Of a stretch of 64,000 bases of DNA, positions 42,102-51,478 are shown piece after piece. The DNA comes from Bog-1198 sp963727045 (GTDB lineage Bacteria; Pseudomonadota; Gammaproteobacteria; Steroidobacterales; Steroidobacteraceae). Location: positions 310,001 to 374,000 of the forward strand of contig CAVSES010000002.1 in assembly GCA_963727045.1 (NCBI GenBank), read 5' to 3'. How positions within the stretch are numbered: the stretch's first letter is position 1; every line of letters starts with the position of its first letter. The notes beneath the pieces are model-generated. The model ran no database searches and was not told the DNA's origin. It saw only the letters and a list, made by a program, of their open reading frames with translations. The position numbers and the translations under genes are program-made.

Positions 42102-43147
42102 GTGCTCCTCTCTTCGCCGGCAATCCGATGCGCACCGACGGCTTCGAATTCGTCGAATATGCCGCGCCGGATCCGGAATTGCTTCGACGCCTGTTCGAGA
42201 GCATGGGCTTCCCGGCGGTGGCCCGGCATCGCTCGAAGAACGTGACCCTGCACAATCAGGGAGATATCAATTTCATCATCAACGCGGAGCACGATAGTTT
42301 CGCGCAAAAATTCGCGCGGACGCATGGACCGTGCGCATGCGCCATGGCCTTTCGCGTTGCCGATGCGCGCTTCGCCTATTCGCGCGCGCTGGAATTGGGC
42401 GCGAAACCCGGACCGGCCACCGCAGGGCCCATGGAACTGAACATCCCGTCGATCGAAGGCATCGGCGGCAGCCTGATCTATCTGGTCGATCGCTACGGAG
42501 AGCGCACGATTTACGATGTGGATTTCGTGCCGGTAACGCCGAGCGCGGCGCGGCCGGTGGGGCTCACCTGCATCGATCATCTGACCCACAATGTCCGGCG
42601 CGGCAATATGAACCTCTGGGCGGGGTTCTATGAAAAATTGTTCAACTTCCGGGAAATCCGCTACTTCAGCATCGAAGGCAAGCAGACCGGCTTGTTTTCG
42701 CGCGCGCTGACTTCGCCTTGCGGAAAAATCCGCATCCCCATCAACGAAAGCCAGGACGACAAGAGCCAGATCGAGGAATACCTCAACGAATACAAAGGCG
42801 AGGGCATTCAACACATCGCTCTGGGAACCGACGACATCTACCGCGCCGTCGACGCGTTGCGCGGGCGCGGCGTCGAGTTTCAAGACACCCCGGCCGCCTA
42901 CTATGAAGGTGTCGACGTCCGGGTCACCGGCCACCGCGAGCCGGTGGTCGAACTGAAGCGCCGCAGCATCCTGATCGACGGCAGTGCCGCCAGCGGCATT
43001 TTGCTGCAAATATTCACCAAGAACGCCATTGGACCCATCTTCTTCGAAATCATTCAGCGCAAGGGAAACGAGGGCTTCGGGGAGGGGAATTTTCAAGCAT
43101 TGTTCGAGTCCATCGAACTCGACCAAAAGCGGCGCGGGGTCATTTAG
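42098..43147 (+). CDS. hppD: 4-hydroxyphenylpyruvate dioxygenase
   Basis: A 349-residue Fe(II) dioxygenase converting 4-hydroxyphenylpyruvate to homogentisate. The iron ligands are His161 (CIDHLTHN), His239 (GIQHIALG) and Glu317 (FFEIIQR). The C-terminal helix (GNEGFGEGNFQALFESIELD) that closes the active site is intact. No homogentisate dioxygenase is adjacent, so downstream degradation or pyomelanin formation must be encoded elsewhere. Confidence 0.96.
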   Translation: MSAPLFAGNPMRTDGFEFVEYAAPDPELLRRLFESMGFPAVARHRSKNVTLHNQGDINFIINAEHDSFAQKFARTHGPCACAMAFRVADARFAYSRALELGAKPGPATAGPMELNIPSIEGIGGSLIYLVDRYGERTIYDVDFVPVTPSAARPVGLTCIDHLTHNVRRGNMNLWAGFYEKLFNFREIRYFSIEGKQTGLFSRALTSPCGKIRIPINESQDDKSQIEEYLNEYKGEGIQHIALGTDDIYRAVDALRGRGVEFQDTPAAYYEGVDVRVTGHREPVVELKRRSILIDGSAASGILLQIFTKNAIGPIFFEIIQRKGNEGFGEGNFQALFESIELDQKRRGVI

Positions 43148-43263
43148 GGGTCTGACTGACGCGTTCCCACGCAGGCCGGTGCGGCCGCCGGCAGGCGTTG
43201 AACTTCGCACAGGTGCCCATATCTAATCGGGCAACGGTCATTTCGACCGCCCGAGGGCCTGTT

Positions 43264-44061
43264 ATGCGAAAACTCCTTGTTGCTGCCACCCTTGCCGCCG
43301 TGACTTTCGCGGCCGCACCTTCGTTTGCGGCCGATGCCACGGTGGACCAGGTCTATAGCGCCGCAAGGAGCGGCCATCTGGACGAAGCCCAGCAAATGAT
43401 GACCCAGGTGTTGGCCGATCATCCGAACAGCTCGCAGGCGCACTACGTGCAGGCCGAACTTTACGCGCGCGAAGGCAAGACCGCGCTGGCGCGTTCGGAA
43501 CTCGCAACCGCCGAACAGCTGAAACCCGGCCTGCCCTTTGCCAATCCGCGGTCGGTTCAGGAATTGAAGGCGCAACTCGGCCAAGGCGTACGGATGGGGG
43601 CCCCGACCACGATTCGAACCGTGCCGGCGGCGCCCCGCTTTCCCTGGGGCACCCTGCTGATTCTCGCCGCGGCGGTAGGCATTCTGTTGATGGTGTTTCG
43701 GCGGCGCCCCGCCTACGCGCAATATTCGGCAGCCGGTCCCGGCGGCGCACCGGGAACCTACGGACCGGGCGGCTACGGCCCCGCGCCGATGGGCGGCGGG
43801 GGAATCGGCTCCGGCATCGCCGGCGGACTCGCCTCGGGCCTGGCGGTCGGCGCGGGTGTGGTTGCGGGCGAAGAACTGGCCCATCACTTCTTGGACGGCG
43901 GCCGCGGCGGCGGGGTGATCCCGACGGCGGAAGCCGGCGAGTCGGGCATCAGCAATAGCGACATGGGTGGTTCGGACTTCGGCGTGAACGACCCCGGCGC
44001 AGGCTGGGACGACGGCGGCGGTTTTGGCGGCGACGGAGGCGGCGGCGGCGACTGGAGCTAA
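43264..44061 (+). CDS. TPR-type envelope protein with Gly-rich tail
   Basis: A 265-residue protein with a signal peptide (MRKLLVAATLAAVTFAAAPS..FAA). Residues ~25-95 form a tetratricopeptide pair (VDQVYSAARSGHLDEAQQMM, HYVQAELYAREGKTALARSE). One membrane helix follows (TLLILAAAVGILLMVF), then a long Gly/Ala-rich region and a DDGGGFGGDGGGGGDW end. The late helix and low-complexity tail suggest an inner-membrane anchor with a flexible tail. No known function. Its stop overlaps that of the convergent DsbA-like gene. Confidence 0.65.
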   Translation: MRKLLVAATLAAVTFAAAPSFAADATVDQVYSAARSGHLDEAQQMMTQVLADHPNSSQAHYVQAELYAREGKTALARSELATAEQLKPGLPFANPRSVQELKAQLGQGVRMGAPTTIRTVPAAPRFPWGTLLILAAAVGILLMVFRRRPAYAQYSAAGPGGAPGTYGPGGYGPAPMGGGGIGSGIAGGLASGLAVGAGVVAGEELAHHFLDGGRGGGVIPTAEAGESGISNSDMGGSDFGVNDPGAGWDDGGGFGGDGGGGGDWS

Positions 44062-44609
44062 GCCTGCCGCCCCACCGCGGTGGCCACGGCATCGTGCAAC
44101 GCCTTCATGCCGAAGGAGATGTCCTGCACGATGCCATCGATGAAGAACGTCGGGGTGGCGCGGATGTGGCTGCGCCGCCCGCCTTCGATGTGCTCGCGAA
44201 CCTTCTGCAGGTAGATGCGGTCGTCCATCTCCGCCTTGTAGCGCGCCATGTCGAGGCCGAGGTCGGACGCATGACGATACAGATCCTTGTCCTTCAAATG
44301 CGCCTGATTCCGGAACAGCGCATCGTACATCGGCCAGAACTTTCCCTGCGCCGCAGCCGCCTCGGAAGCCTCTGCGGCCATCAGCGCGTGCGGATGAGCT
44401 TCCTGCAGCGGATAGTGCCGAAAAACGAAACGAACCCGGTTCGGAAACCGCTCGAGCAATAGCGCCGGCGTCGTTGCCGCGACCTTGCAGCTCGGGCATT
44501 CGAAGTCGCCGTACTCGACCACGGTGACGCGCGCGTGCTCCGAGCCTTGCATGTGGTCGGTGGGCTCCACGGGCACCGCCAGGGTAACGGTATGTGAGGT
44601 CGGGCTCAT
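44058..44609 (-). CDS. DsbA-family thioredoxin-fold oxidoreductase
   Basis: A 183-residue protein with the redox motif Cys38-Pro-Ser-Cys41 (EYGDFECPSCK), FRHYPLQEAHPHALMAAEAS and the cis-Pro region IRATPTFFIDG. It lacks a signal peptide, so unlike DsbA it is probably cytoplasmic, like the thioredoxin_4 proteins. It may reduce or isomerise disulfides or handle glutathione adducts. It lies 20 bases downstream of the HtrA-like gene on the same strand. Confidence 0.85.
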   Translation of the reverse strand: MSPTSHTVTLAVPVEPTDHMQGSEHARVTVVEYGDFECPSCKVAATTPALLLERFPNRVRFVFRHYPLQEAHPHALMAAEASEAAAAQGKFWPMYDALFRNQAHLKDKDLYRHASDLGLDMARYKAEMDDRIYLQKVREHIEGGRRSHIRATPTFFIDGIVQDISFGMKALHDAVATAVGRQA

Positions 44610-44629
44610 GGGATTCGGCTCCTCGGGTG

Positions 44630-45691
44630 TCACGTGCTGTGCGCGGGCATTTCCATCGGGCGGATGTTTACACGAATCACACTCGATCGGCGCAGCAACT
44701 GCAACTCGCATTCGCGGCCGATCCAACCCGCATCGAGCAGCCGTTGCAGTCCGTCGATCCCGTCGATCGGCGTTCCGTCGATCGAAATCATGCGATCCCC
44801 CGCTTCCACGCCCGCCCGGGCCGCGGGACTTCCGGACACCAACTCGAGCACGTGCACGGCGGTGCTGCGCGGCAAACCGAAGTGCCGCACGACGCGCGTG
44901 GCAATCGGCACCGTTGCGCCGGACACGCCGATATAGGCACGGCGCACCCGGCCGTGCGCGAACAGCTGGGCGATGACCCATTTTGCGGTATTGATGCCCG
45001 TGGCAAAGCAAATCGCCTGGGCTTGCGGGATCATGGCCGTATTGACGCCGATCACTCTCCCTCTGGAGTCAACCAGCGGGCCGCCTGAATTTCCAGGGTT
45101 GAGCGCGGCGTCGGTCTGAATCACATCGTGCATCAGCCTGCCCGACGTCGCCCGCAGAGTGCGCCCGAGAGCTGAAATGACGCCCGTCGTCACCGTTTTT
45201 GAATAGCCCAGCGGATTGCCGATGGCGATCGCCAATTGGCCCACGCGAAGAGCGGCCGAGTCGCCGAACTCCACATAGGGCAGCGCCCCCGGCGACCCGA
45301 TTCGCAGCACCGCGAGGTCCGAGTCCGGATCATTTCCCACGAGATCGGCAGTGAAGCGCGTGTCGTCGTTCAGCCGCACCGTGATCGATTCCGAGCCATG
45401 AACAACATGGCTGTTCGTCAGGAGATAACCGTCGGGCGTGAACAGAAATCCCGACCCGCTGCCGCGGGCGTTCCGGCGGAACGACCGCGCACCGGTCCCT
45501 CCGCCGTGAACCACTTCGATGAACGCGACCGCGGGCGACACCCGCTCCAAGGCGCCGATCACGGCGCCGGAATAGGCATCGAGCAAGCCGGCGTCCGCGT
45601 CGGCGGGGGCCGCCGGTCCACGATCCGAATCACCCAGGGTGGACGCCTCTACGCCCTCGTCATCGACCTGGGCCCACTGCGGTGTCAGCAT
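44630..45691 (-). CDS. HtrA/DegP-like serine protease with one PDZ domain, apparently leaderless
   Basis: A 353-residue trypsin-fold protease. The triad is His95 (LTNSHVVHG), Asp125 (DPDSDLAVLR) and Ser202 (NPGNSGGPL); one PDZ domain follows (residues ~265-345, AGVEAGDRMISIDGTPIDGI). Unlike DegP/DegS no signal peptide or membrane helix precedes the protease domain, so a cytoplasmic location is indicated, unless the true start is further up. It is four bases downstream of htpG. Confidence 0.9.
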   Translation of the reverse strand: MLTPQWAQVDDEGVEASTLGDSDRGPAAPADADAGLLDAYSGAVIGALERVSPAVAFIEVVHGGGTGARSFRRNARGSGSGFLFTPDGYLLTNSHVVHGSESITVRLNDDTRFTADLVGNDPDSDLAVLRIGSPGALPYVEFGDSAALRVGQLAIAIGNPLGYSKTVTTGVISALGRTLRATSGRLMHDVIQTDAALNPGNSGGPLVDSRGRVIGVNTAMIPQAQAICFATGINTAKWVIAQLFAHGRVRRAYIGVSGATVPIATRVVRHFGLPRSTAVHVLELVSGSPAARAGVEAGDRMISIDGTPIDGIDGLQRLLDAGWIGRECELQLLRRSSVIRVNIRPMEMPAHST

Positions 45692-45694
45692 TCC

Positions 45695-47572
45695 TTAGCT
45701 CAGGATGATTTTCGGCTCGGCGGAGAATCCTTCGACGATGAGCCGGTTGATTCGCCGAACGAACGCGGCCGGGTCATCCAGCTCGCCGCCTTCCGCAAGC
45801 ATCGCTTGGTCGTACAGCACGTGGGCGAGATCGGCGAAGGCGGCATCATCGGCCGTATCCTTCAGGCGCAAGGCCAATGGATGCTTCGGATTCAATTCCA
45901 GAATCGGCAGCGTCGCGAACGGATTGTTCTGACCGGCCTGCTTGAGAATTCGGTTCATGCGCAAGCTCATGCCGAATTCGCCGGCCACGAGCACGGCGGG
46001 CGAATCGGTCAGCCGGGCGGACACCTGCGCGCTCGCGATCTTGCCGGACAGGAGCTTGGCCAGCCGTTCCGTGGTCGCCTTGAAGGCCGACTCGGCCGCG
46101 GCCTTTTCGGGCGTCTCGATGGCGGATGCCACGTCTGCGGCACTCGTGGCGACATTCGCGAGCGGCTTGCCGTCGAAATCATGGAGGTGGCTCGCGACCC
46201 ACTCGTCGATGCGGTCGGTCAGCAGCAGCACTTCCATCCCCCTGGCGCGGAAGCCTTCCAAATGCGGGCTGTTGCGCGCGGCGGCAAGCGTATCGGCGGT
46301 CAGATAATAAACGGCCTTCTGGTCGGTTTTCATGCGCGACACGTAGTCCGCGAGCGTGGCGTCGGGCGCATCGCCGGCCGAGGCAGTGGAGTGAAAGCGC
46401 AGCAGCTTCGCGATGCGCTCCTTCTGCCCCGGGTCCTCGATGATGCCCTCTTTCAGCACCACCCCGAAAGTCTTCCAGAATTCAGCATATTCCTGCGGCT
46501 TGTCGGCTGCCAATTCCTCGAGGATGTCCAGCGAGCGCTTGACCAGCGCGGACTTGATCTTCTCGACGGTGCGATTGTTCTGCAGCAGCTCGCGCGACAC
46601 GTTCAAGGGGAGGTCGGCCGTGTCGACGAGTCCGCGCATGAAGCGCAGGTATGGCGGCAGCAATTCCGCCGCCCTGTCCATGATGAAAACCCGCCTGACG
46701 TACAGCTGCACGCCGCCCTTTTGCTCGCGCTCGAACAGATCGAACGGCGCGCGCGTCGGCAGATAGAGGAGCGACGTATATTCGATGTTCCCCTCCACCT
46801 TGTTGTGCGCCCAAACGCGCGCGGGCTCGGAGTCGTGGGTGATGTGCTTGTAGAACGCCTGGTAATCCTCGTCCTTGAGTTCGGATTTCGGGCGCGTCCA
46901 GAACGCCTTCGCCTGGTTGATCGTCTCCTCGGTCCCGCCCGTCTTCAGCACGATCGGGATGCTCAAGTGATCGGAGTACTTGCGGACCAGCTGGCGCAGG
47001 CGCGCCGCTTCCAGAAATTCCTTGTCGTCGTCGCGCAGGTGCAGGATGACTTCGGTGCCGCGGTCCGTCTTGTCGGCGGATTGAATCTGGTATTCACCTT
47101 CGCCGTCCGACTCCCAGCGCACCGCGGGGGCGTCGCTGCGTTTCGTGAGAACCGTGACCTTGTCGGCGACGATGAACGATGAATAGAAGCCCACGCCGAA
47201 TTGGCCGATGAGCTGCGCATCCTTGGCAGAGTCTCCGCTCAGGGCCTCCAGGAACCGCTTGGTGCCGGAGCTCGCGATCGTGCCCAGGTTGTCGATCACC
47301 TCGGCTTCGCTCATGCCGATGCCGTTGTCCTTGATGGACAAGGTGCCGGCCGCGGCGTCCGGAATCAGCGTCACCGACAGGGTATCCGCTCCGAGGAGGT
47401 CCGGCTTCGCGAGAGCCTCGAAGCGTAGCTTCTCGCACGCGTCCGAGGCGTTGGAAATGAGTTCGCGCAGGAATATCTCCTTGTGCGAATACAGCGAGTG
47501 GATCACCAAGCGCAGCACCTGCTTGGTTTCGGCTTGGAACTCTTTGATTTGCGGCTGTGTTTCGGTCGTCAT
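45695..47572 (-). CDS. htpG: Molecular chaperone HtpG (bacterial Hsp90)
   Basis: A 625-residue ATP-driven chaperone. The N-terminal GHKL ATPase has ELISNASDACEKLRFEALAK, IKDNGIGMSEAEVIDNLGTI and GQFGVGFYSSFIVADKV. The middle domain has GVVDTADLPLNVSRE-like blocks (MRGLVDTADLPLNVSRELLQ) and the C-terminal dimerisation domain ends in LAEGGELDDPAAFVRRINRL. Length is normal. First gene of the htpG-htrA-dsbA set. Confidence 0.97.
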   Translation of the reverse strand: MTTETQPQIKEFQAETKQVLRLVIHSLYSHKEIFLRELISNASDACEKLRFEALAKPDLLGADTLSVTLIPDAAAGTLSIKDNGIGMSEAEVIDNLGTIASSGTKRFLEALSGDSAKDAQLIGQFGVGFYSSFIVADKVTVLTKRSDAPAVRWESDGEGEYQIQSADKTDRGTEVILHLRDDDKEFLEAARLRQLVRKYSDHLSIPIVLKTGGTEETINQAKAFWTRPKSELKDEDYQAFYKHITHDSEPARVWAHNKVEGNIEYTSLLYLPTRAPFDLFEREQKGGVQLYVRRVFIMDRAAELLPPYLRFMRGLVDTADLPLNVSRELLQNNRTVEKIKSALVKRSLDILEELAADKPQEYAEFWKTFGVVLKEGIIEDPGQKERIAKLLRFHSTASAGDAPDATLADYVSRMKTDQKAVYYLTADTLAAARNSPHLEGFRARGMEVLLLTDRIDEWVASHLHDFDGKPLANVATSAADVASAIETPEKAAAESAFKATTERLAKLLSGKIASAQVSARLTDSPAVLVAGEFGMSLRMNRILKQAGQNNPFATLPILELNPKHPLALRLKDTADDAAFADLAHVLYDQAMLAEGGELDDPAAFVRRINRLIVEGFSAEPKIILS

Positions 47573-47673
47573 GGCCTTACAATCTGTTGTTATACGGAAT
47601 CACGTCGGCGCCGGGCGCCCCATCCAACGTGGGGACATCGCGCGAATCTTTCAAGACAGGTTCCCCAGGGCTT

Positions 47674-48555
47674 ATGGCGAAAATCGGCACCAATCGCGCC
47701 ATCTGGGCTGCGCTGGCCGGCAATATCCTGGTCGCAGCGTCGAAATTCATCGCCGCCGCGGTCAGCGGCTCGGCCGCCATGCTGAGCGAGGCCGTGCATT
47801 CCCTGGTCGACACGGTCAACGAGCTCCTGCTGCTCTATGGCATCGCCCGCTCCGCCCGGCCGGCGGACCGGGTGCATCCCCTGGGCTATGGACGCGAGCT
47901 TTATTTTTGGAGCTTTGTCGTCGCACTGTTGATCTTTGCCCTGGGGGCGGGCGTCTCCCTGTACGAGGGCATCGATCACCTGCGCCATCCCGTTCAAATC
48001 GAGCACCCGGTCGCCGTCTTCTCGGTGCTTGGCGTTTCGCTGGCGTTCGAGGGCGCATCGTGGTTGGTCGGAGTTCGCGCGTTCCGCGCCTCAAAGCGGA
48101 AATTGGGCTGGTGGGAGGCTTTTCGGCGCTCCAAGGACCCGCCGACGTTCATCGTGGTTTTCGAGGATTCCGCCGCCATTCTCGGGATCGGCGCTGCGGC
48201 AGCGGGCACGGCGGCGGCGCTGCTCACCGGGGATTCCCGCTGGGACGGAGTGGCGTCCGTCGTGATCGCGATCATCCTTGCGGGCGTGGCGGGTTTGCTC
48301 GCGCGCGAATCGAAGGCGCTTCTGATCGGCGAGCGCGCCGACCCCGCATTGAGCGAGGCCATCCTGCGCACCGCGGCCGGCATTGCGGGCGTGTGCAGCG
48401 GGCTTCACCCCGAGGTGACGGCACTGTTCGTCAAACCGCAAAGCGTATTGGCCGCGGCACAAAGCATGCAAAGCGGCGGCGGCATGACCCCGGACGGGCT
48501 CGGTGAGGACGCCGGCGAGGGTACGGTGCCGACCGGCGAAACGGGCGACGGCTGA
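47674..48555 (+). CDS. Cation diffusion facilitator (CDF) transporter, short C-terminus
   Basis: A 293-residue metal exporter from ATG 47674. The first metal-site helix is AMLSEAVHSLVDTVNELLLL (His/Asp), the second IVVFEDSAAILGIGAAA (Glu/Asp), with DRVHPLGYGRELYFW typical of the YbdO/ZitB-like subgroup. The cytoplasmic domain is reduced: after ILRTAAGIAGVCS it jumps to GLHPEVTALFVKPQSV, which in relatives ends a domain about 40-50 residues longer. A Gly/Asp/Thr-rich tail follows. The substrate may be zinc. Confidence 0.85.
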   Translation: MAKIGTNRAIWAALAGNILVAASKFIAAAVSGSAAMLSEAVHSLVDTVNELLLLYGIARSARPADRVHPLGYGRELYFWSFVVALLIFALGAGVSLYEGIDHLRHPVQIEHPVAVFSVLGVSLAFEGASWLVGVRAFRASKRKLGWWEAFRRSKDPPTFIVVFEDSAAILGIGAAAAGTAAALLTGDSRWDGVASVVIAIILAGVAGLLARESKALLIGERADPALSEAILRTAAGIAGVCSGLHPEVTALFVKPQSVLAAAQSMQSGGGMTPDGLGEDAGEGTVPTGETGDG

Positions 48556-48596
48556 GGGGCGACGGCTAAGGAGCCTCCGCGTCGGCCGGCCGGCCT

Positions 48597-49451
48597 TTAG
48601 GGCCAGCCGGCGCGCGGGTCGAAGCTGAACTCGCTTTTCATGCGCTCATAAGCCTCTTTCGCCTTGGCGGTTTGCGCAGCCGGCGTGACCAGCTTGATGA
48701 CGACGAATTGATCGCCGCCGGGAAACCCCCGCCCGCGCAATCGCAATTTTTGTCCGGATTGTGCTCCGGCGGGCACCGTCAGTTCGACGGTCCCGCCGAG
48801 CGTGGGCACCGCTACCTTCGCACCCAGCGCGGCTTCCCACGGGGCCAGGGGCAATTCGATTTGCACGTCCTTGCCCTGAAGGACGTACAACGGATGCGGG
48901 CGCAGCCTGATCCGGAATATCAATGACGAGCCTCCCGCGGCCCCGGGGATGCGCAGAGATTGGCCTTCGCTCACCCCGGACGGGATCTGAACATCGACGG
49001 AGCGCGGGCGACCACCCTCATTGAGCATCACCCGCCGCTTCGTTCCGGCGAAGGCCTCTTCGACCGTGACGTCCAAATGACCGGCATCCGCGTCGGGCTG
49101 CGGAGCATCGGCCGCACCCCCAAAGAGGCTCGAGAAAAAATCGCTGAAGCCATTGAGGTCGGAAAACCTCTGACTGCCGGAATGTCCAAAACGCTGCGAC
49201 CAATCCGGAGGCGGACGAAATTGCTGTCCCGGCCGGTAATCCCGTCCCAACTGATCGTAGGCGGCGCGCTTGTCGGCATCGCGCAGCACTTCGTAGGCTT
49301 CTTGAACCTCTTTGAATCTGCTCTCGGCGTTCTTTTCCTTGCTGACGTCCGGATGGAACTTACGCGCCAGCTTTCGATAGGCACGCTTGATCTCCTCCGC
49401 GCCCGCGGCGCGGGCGACGCCGAGAACCTGATAATAATCCTTATATTGCAT
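48597..49451 (-). CDS. cbpA: DnaJ-class co-chaperone CbpA
   Basis: A 284-residue J-protein. Residues 1-70 are the J domain with the essential HPD in ARKFHPDVSKEKNAESRFKE. A Gly/Phe-poor linker follows, then two beta-domains (HLDVTVEEAFAGTKRRVMLN, LIFRIRLRPHPLYVLQGKDV, LRLRGRGFPGGDQFVVIKLV). It lacks the zinc fingers of DnaJ, as expected for CbpA. It stimulates DnaK. Convergent with the CDF gene. Confidence 0.93.
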   Translation of the reverse strand: MQYKDYYQVLGVARAAGAEEIKRAYRKLARKFHPDVSKEKNAESRFKEVQEAYEVLRDADKRAAYDQLGRDYRPGQQFRPPPDWSQRFGHSGSQRFSDLNGFSDFFSSLFGGAADAPQPDADAGHLDVTVEEAFAGTKRRVMLNEGGRPRSVDVQIPSGVSEGQSLRIPGAAGGSSLIFRIRLRPHPLYVLQGKDVQIELPLAPWEAALGAKVAVPTLGGTVELTVPAGAQSGQKLRLRGRGFPGGDQFVVIKLVTPAAQTAKAKEAYERMKSEFSFDPRAGWP

Positions 49452-49613
49452 GCTCGGCCCTTGAGAGGTTATTCCTATATATTACAAACACATACCTGAA
49501 TCGCCATCGCCGATGGGCGCTGTCCGCTCCGTCAGCCTTGAAATTGACGGGGACGTCCCGACCATGTCCAGGCCGCGTACCATATTGCGGTCATTTTCCC
49601 CAAGTAAAGGCTT

Positions 49614-50498
49614 ATGAAGCGCATTTTCCTGTTCCTCGTCACGAACTTGGCCGTATTGGCCCTGCTCACGCTGGTGATTTTCATCATTGAGCGGGTCTTT
49701 GGCGTGCGTTTGGCCGGGGGCGGCCTCGGCGGCTTGTTGATCTTCGCCGCCGTTTGCGGCTTTGGGGGTTCCCTGATCTCCCTGGCACTGTCCAAATGGA
49801 CCGCCAAACGAATGCTCGGGGTGCGGGTGATTCAGGCGCCCCAGTCGGAGTTGGAAAGCTGGCTCATCGCCACGGTCAGGCGGCTGGCCGAGCAGGCCCG
49901 GGTCGGCATGCCCGAAGTCGGCATATTCGACGCCGCCGAAATGAATGCGTTTGCGACCGGCGCGCGGCGCAATGCCGCCTTGGTGGCGGTGAGCAGCGGA
50001 CTGCTGCGCGGAATGCAGCGTCCGCAGATCGAAGCGGTATTGGGTCACGAAATGAGCCATGTCGCGAACGGTGATATGGTTACGCTCGCCCTATTGCAAG
50101 GTGTGCTAAACACCTTCGTCATATTTCTCGCGCGCATCATCGGCAGCTTCGTCGACCGGGCGCTGTTCAGGAACGACCGGGAGGAGTCCGGCGTCGGGTT
50201 CTTTCTGACCACGATGGTGGCGCAGATCGTTCTGGGAATTTTCGCGAGCATGATCGTCAGCTGGTATTCACGACAGCGCGAATTTCGGGCGGACCGGGGC
50301 GGTGCGGATCTCGCGGGTACGGGCAAGATGATCCAGGCGCTGCAGGCGTTGAAACAGAGTCATGGGGAACCGATGCCGCCGCAGATGCAGGCCTTTGGAA
50401 TCAACACCGGCAGCACGAGCGGCTTCATGCGCCTGTTCATGACGCATCCGCCGCTGGACGAACGCATCGCCGCTTTGCAGACATTGGGAACCGTATGA
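49614..50498 (+). CDS. htpX: Protease HtpX
   Basis: A 294-residue inner-membrane zinc protease of quality control. Two N-terminal membrane helices precede the zinc motif HEMSH (His145, Glu146, His149 in VLGHEMSHVANGD). Two more helices (LLQGVLNTFVIFLARIIGSF, FLTTMVAQIVLGIFASMIVS) and the third ligand region REFRADRGGADLAG follow. Length is as in E. coli HtpX. Its stop overlaps the desaturase ATG. Confidence 0.96.
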   Translation: MKRIFLFLVTNLAVLALLTLVIFIIERVFGVRLAGGGLGGLLIFAAVCGFGGSLISLALSKWTAKRMLGVRVIQAPQSELESWLIATVRRLAEQARVGMPEVGIFDAAEMNAFATGARRNAALVAVSSGLLRGMQRPQIEAVLGHEMSHVANGDMVTLALLQGVLNTFVIFLARIIGSFVDRALFRNDREESGVGFFLTTMVAQIVLGIFASMIVSWYSRQREFRADRGGADLAGTGKMIQALQALKQSHGEPMPPQMQAFGINTGSTSGFMRLFMTHPPLDERIAALQTLGTV

Positions 50499-51478
50499 CT
50501 CCGGAAGATGAAATCGTGGCCGAGCCGCCGACCGTCGTGCGGGTGGGCCGGGAACTCTCCCGCTGGTTCGGCAACAGCGACTTTACAACGCGGCCGCGGG
50601 AAATCGCCCCGCATCGCGATTCGGGCAGGCACGTCGATTGGGCGCGGGCCATTCCCTTCCTGTTGATGCATGCCGCCTGTCTTGCGGTGATTTGGGTGGG
50701 CTTCAGCTGGATGGCCCTGTCGGTCGCGCTGGCGCTCTATGTGCTGCGCATGTTCGCCATCACCGGTTTCTATCATCGCTATTTTTCCCACCGCACCTTC
50801 AAGACCTCGCGCGTCGGTCAGTTCATATTCGGGCTGCTGGGCGCATCCGCCGTGCAGCGCGGACCCATCTGGTGGGCCGCCCATCATCGACATCACCATA
50901 TCCACTCGGACAAACCCGAAGATGTCCACTCGCCCGGGCAGCACGGATTTTTCTGGAGCCATATGGGCTGGTTCATGTCGCACAGGCACTTCGCCGCCGA
51001 TTTTTCGCGGGTGAAGGATCTGCTGAAGTACCCCGAGCTGCGGTTCCTGGATCGTTTCGACATCGTGGTGCCGACGGTTCTCGGCGTCGGCGTCTTCCTT
51101 CTGGGCGTCCTGCTCAAACATGTGGCTCCGGGTCTCGGAACCAATGGCTGGCAGATGTTGGTGTGGGGGTTCTTCGTTTCCACCGTGGCCGTTTACCACG
51201 GCACCTATACGATCAATTCCCTTTCGCACGTCTTCGGCCGCCAGCGCTACAAGACCGGCGATGGCAGCCGCAACAACCCTTGGCTCGCGATCATCACCCT
51301 GGGCGAGGGGTGGCACAACAACCACCATCATTACCCCGCATCGGTGCGCCAGGGCTTCTACTGGTGGGAATTCGACATCACATACTACATGCTGAAGCTG
51401 CTGTCGTTCTTCGGCCTGATCTGGGACCTGAGGCCCGTACCGGCGGCGGTGCGGGAAGGCGGCGGCAAGCGGTTCTGA
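50495..51478 (+). CDS. Acyl-lipid/acyl-CoA delta-9-type fatty-acid desaturase
   Basis: A 327-residue membrane di-iron desaturase. The three histidine boxes are HRYFSHRTF, HRHHHIHSD and HNNHHHYPAS. The protein has several membrane helices (LLMHAACLAVIWVGFSWMAL and others). It introduces double bases into acyl chains to keep membranes fluid. Coupling with htpX, a membrane-stress protease, points to a shared response to envelope or temperature stress. The N-terminal ~35 residues are cytoplasmic and unassigned. Confidence 0.9.
   Translation: MTPEDEIVAEPPTVVRVGRELSRWFGNSDFTTRPREIAPHRDSGRHVDWARAIPFLLMHAACLAVIWVGFSWMALSVALALYVLRMFAITGFYHRYFSHRTFKTSRVGQFIFGLLGASAVQRGPIWWAAHHRHHHIHSDKPEDVHSPGQHGFFWSHMGWFMSHRHFAADFSRVKDLLKYPELRFLDRFDIVVPTVLGVGVFLLGVLLKHVAPGLGTNGWQMLVWGFFVSTVAVYHGTYTINSLSHVFGRQRYKTGDGSRNNPWLAIITLGEGWHNNHHHYPASVRQGFYWWEFDITYYMLKLLSFFGLIWDLRPVPAAVREGGGKRF

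Noticed and set aside
45236..47182. 648-codon plus-strand frame opposite htpG and the HtrA-like gene
   Set aside because: No motifs, crosses two real genes, and its composition is typical of GC-rich antisense frames.
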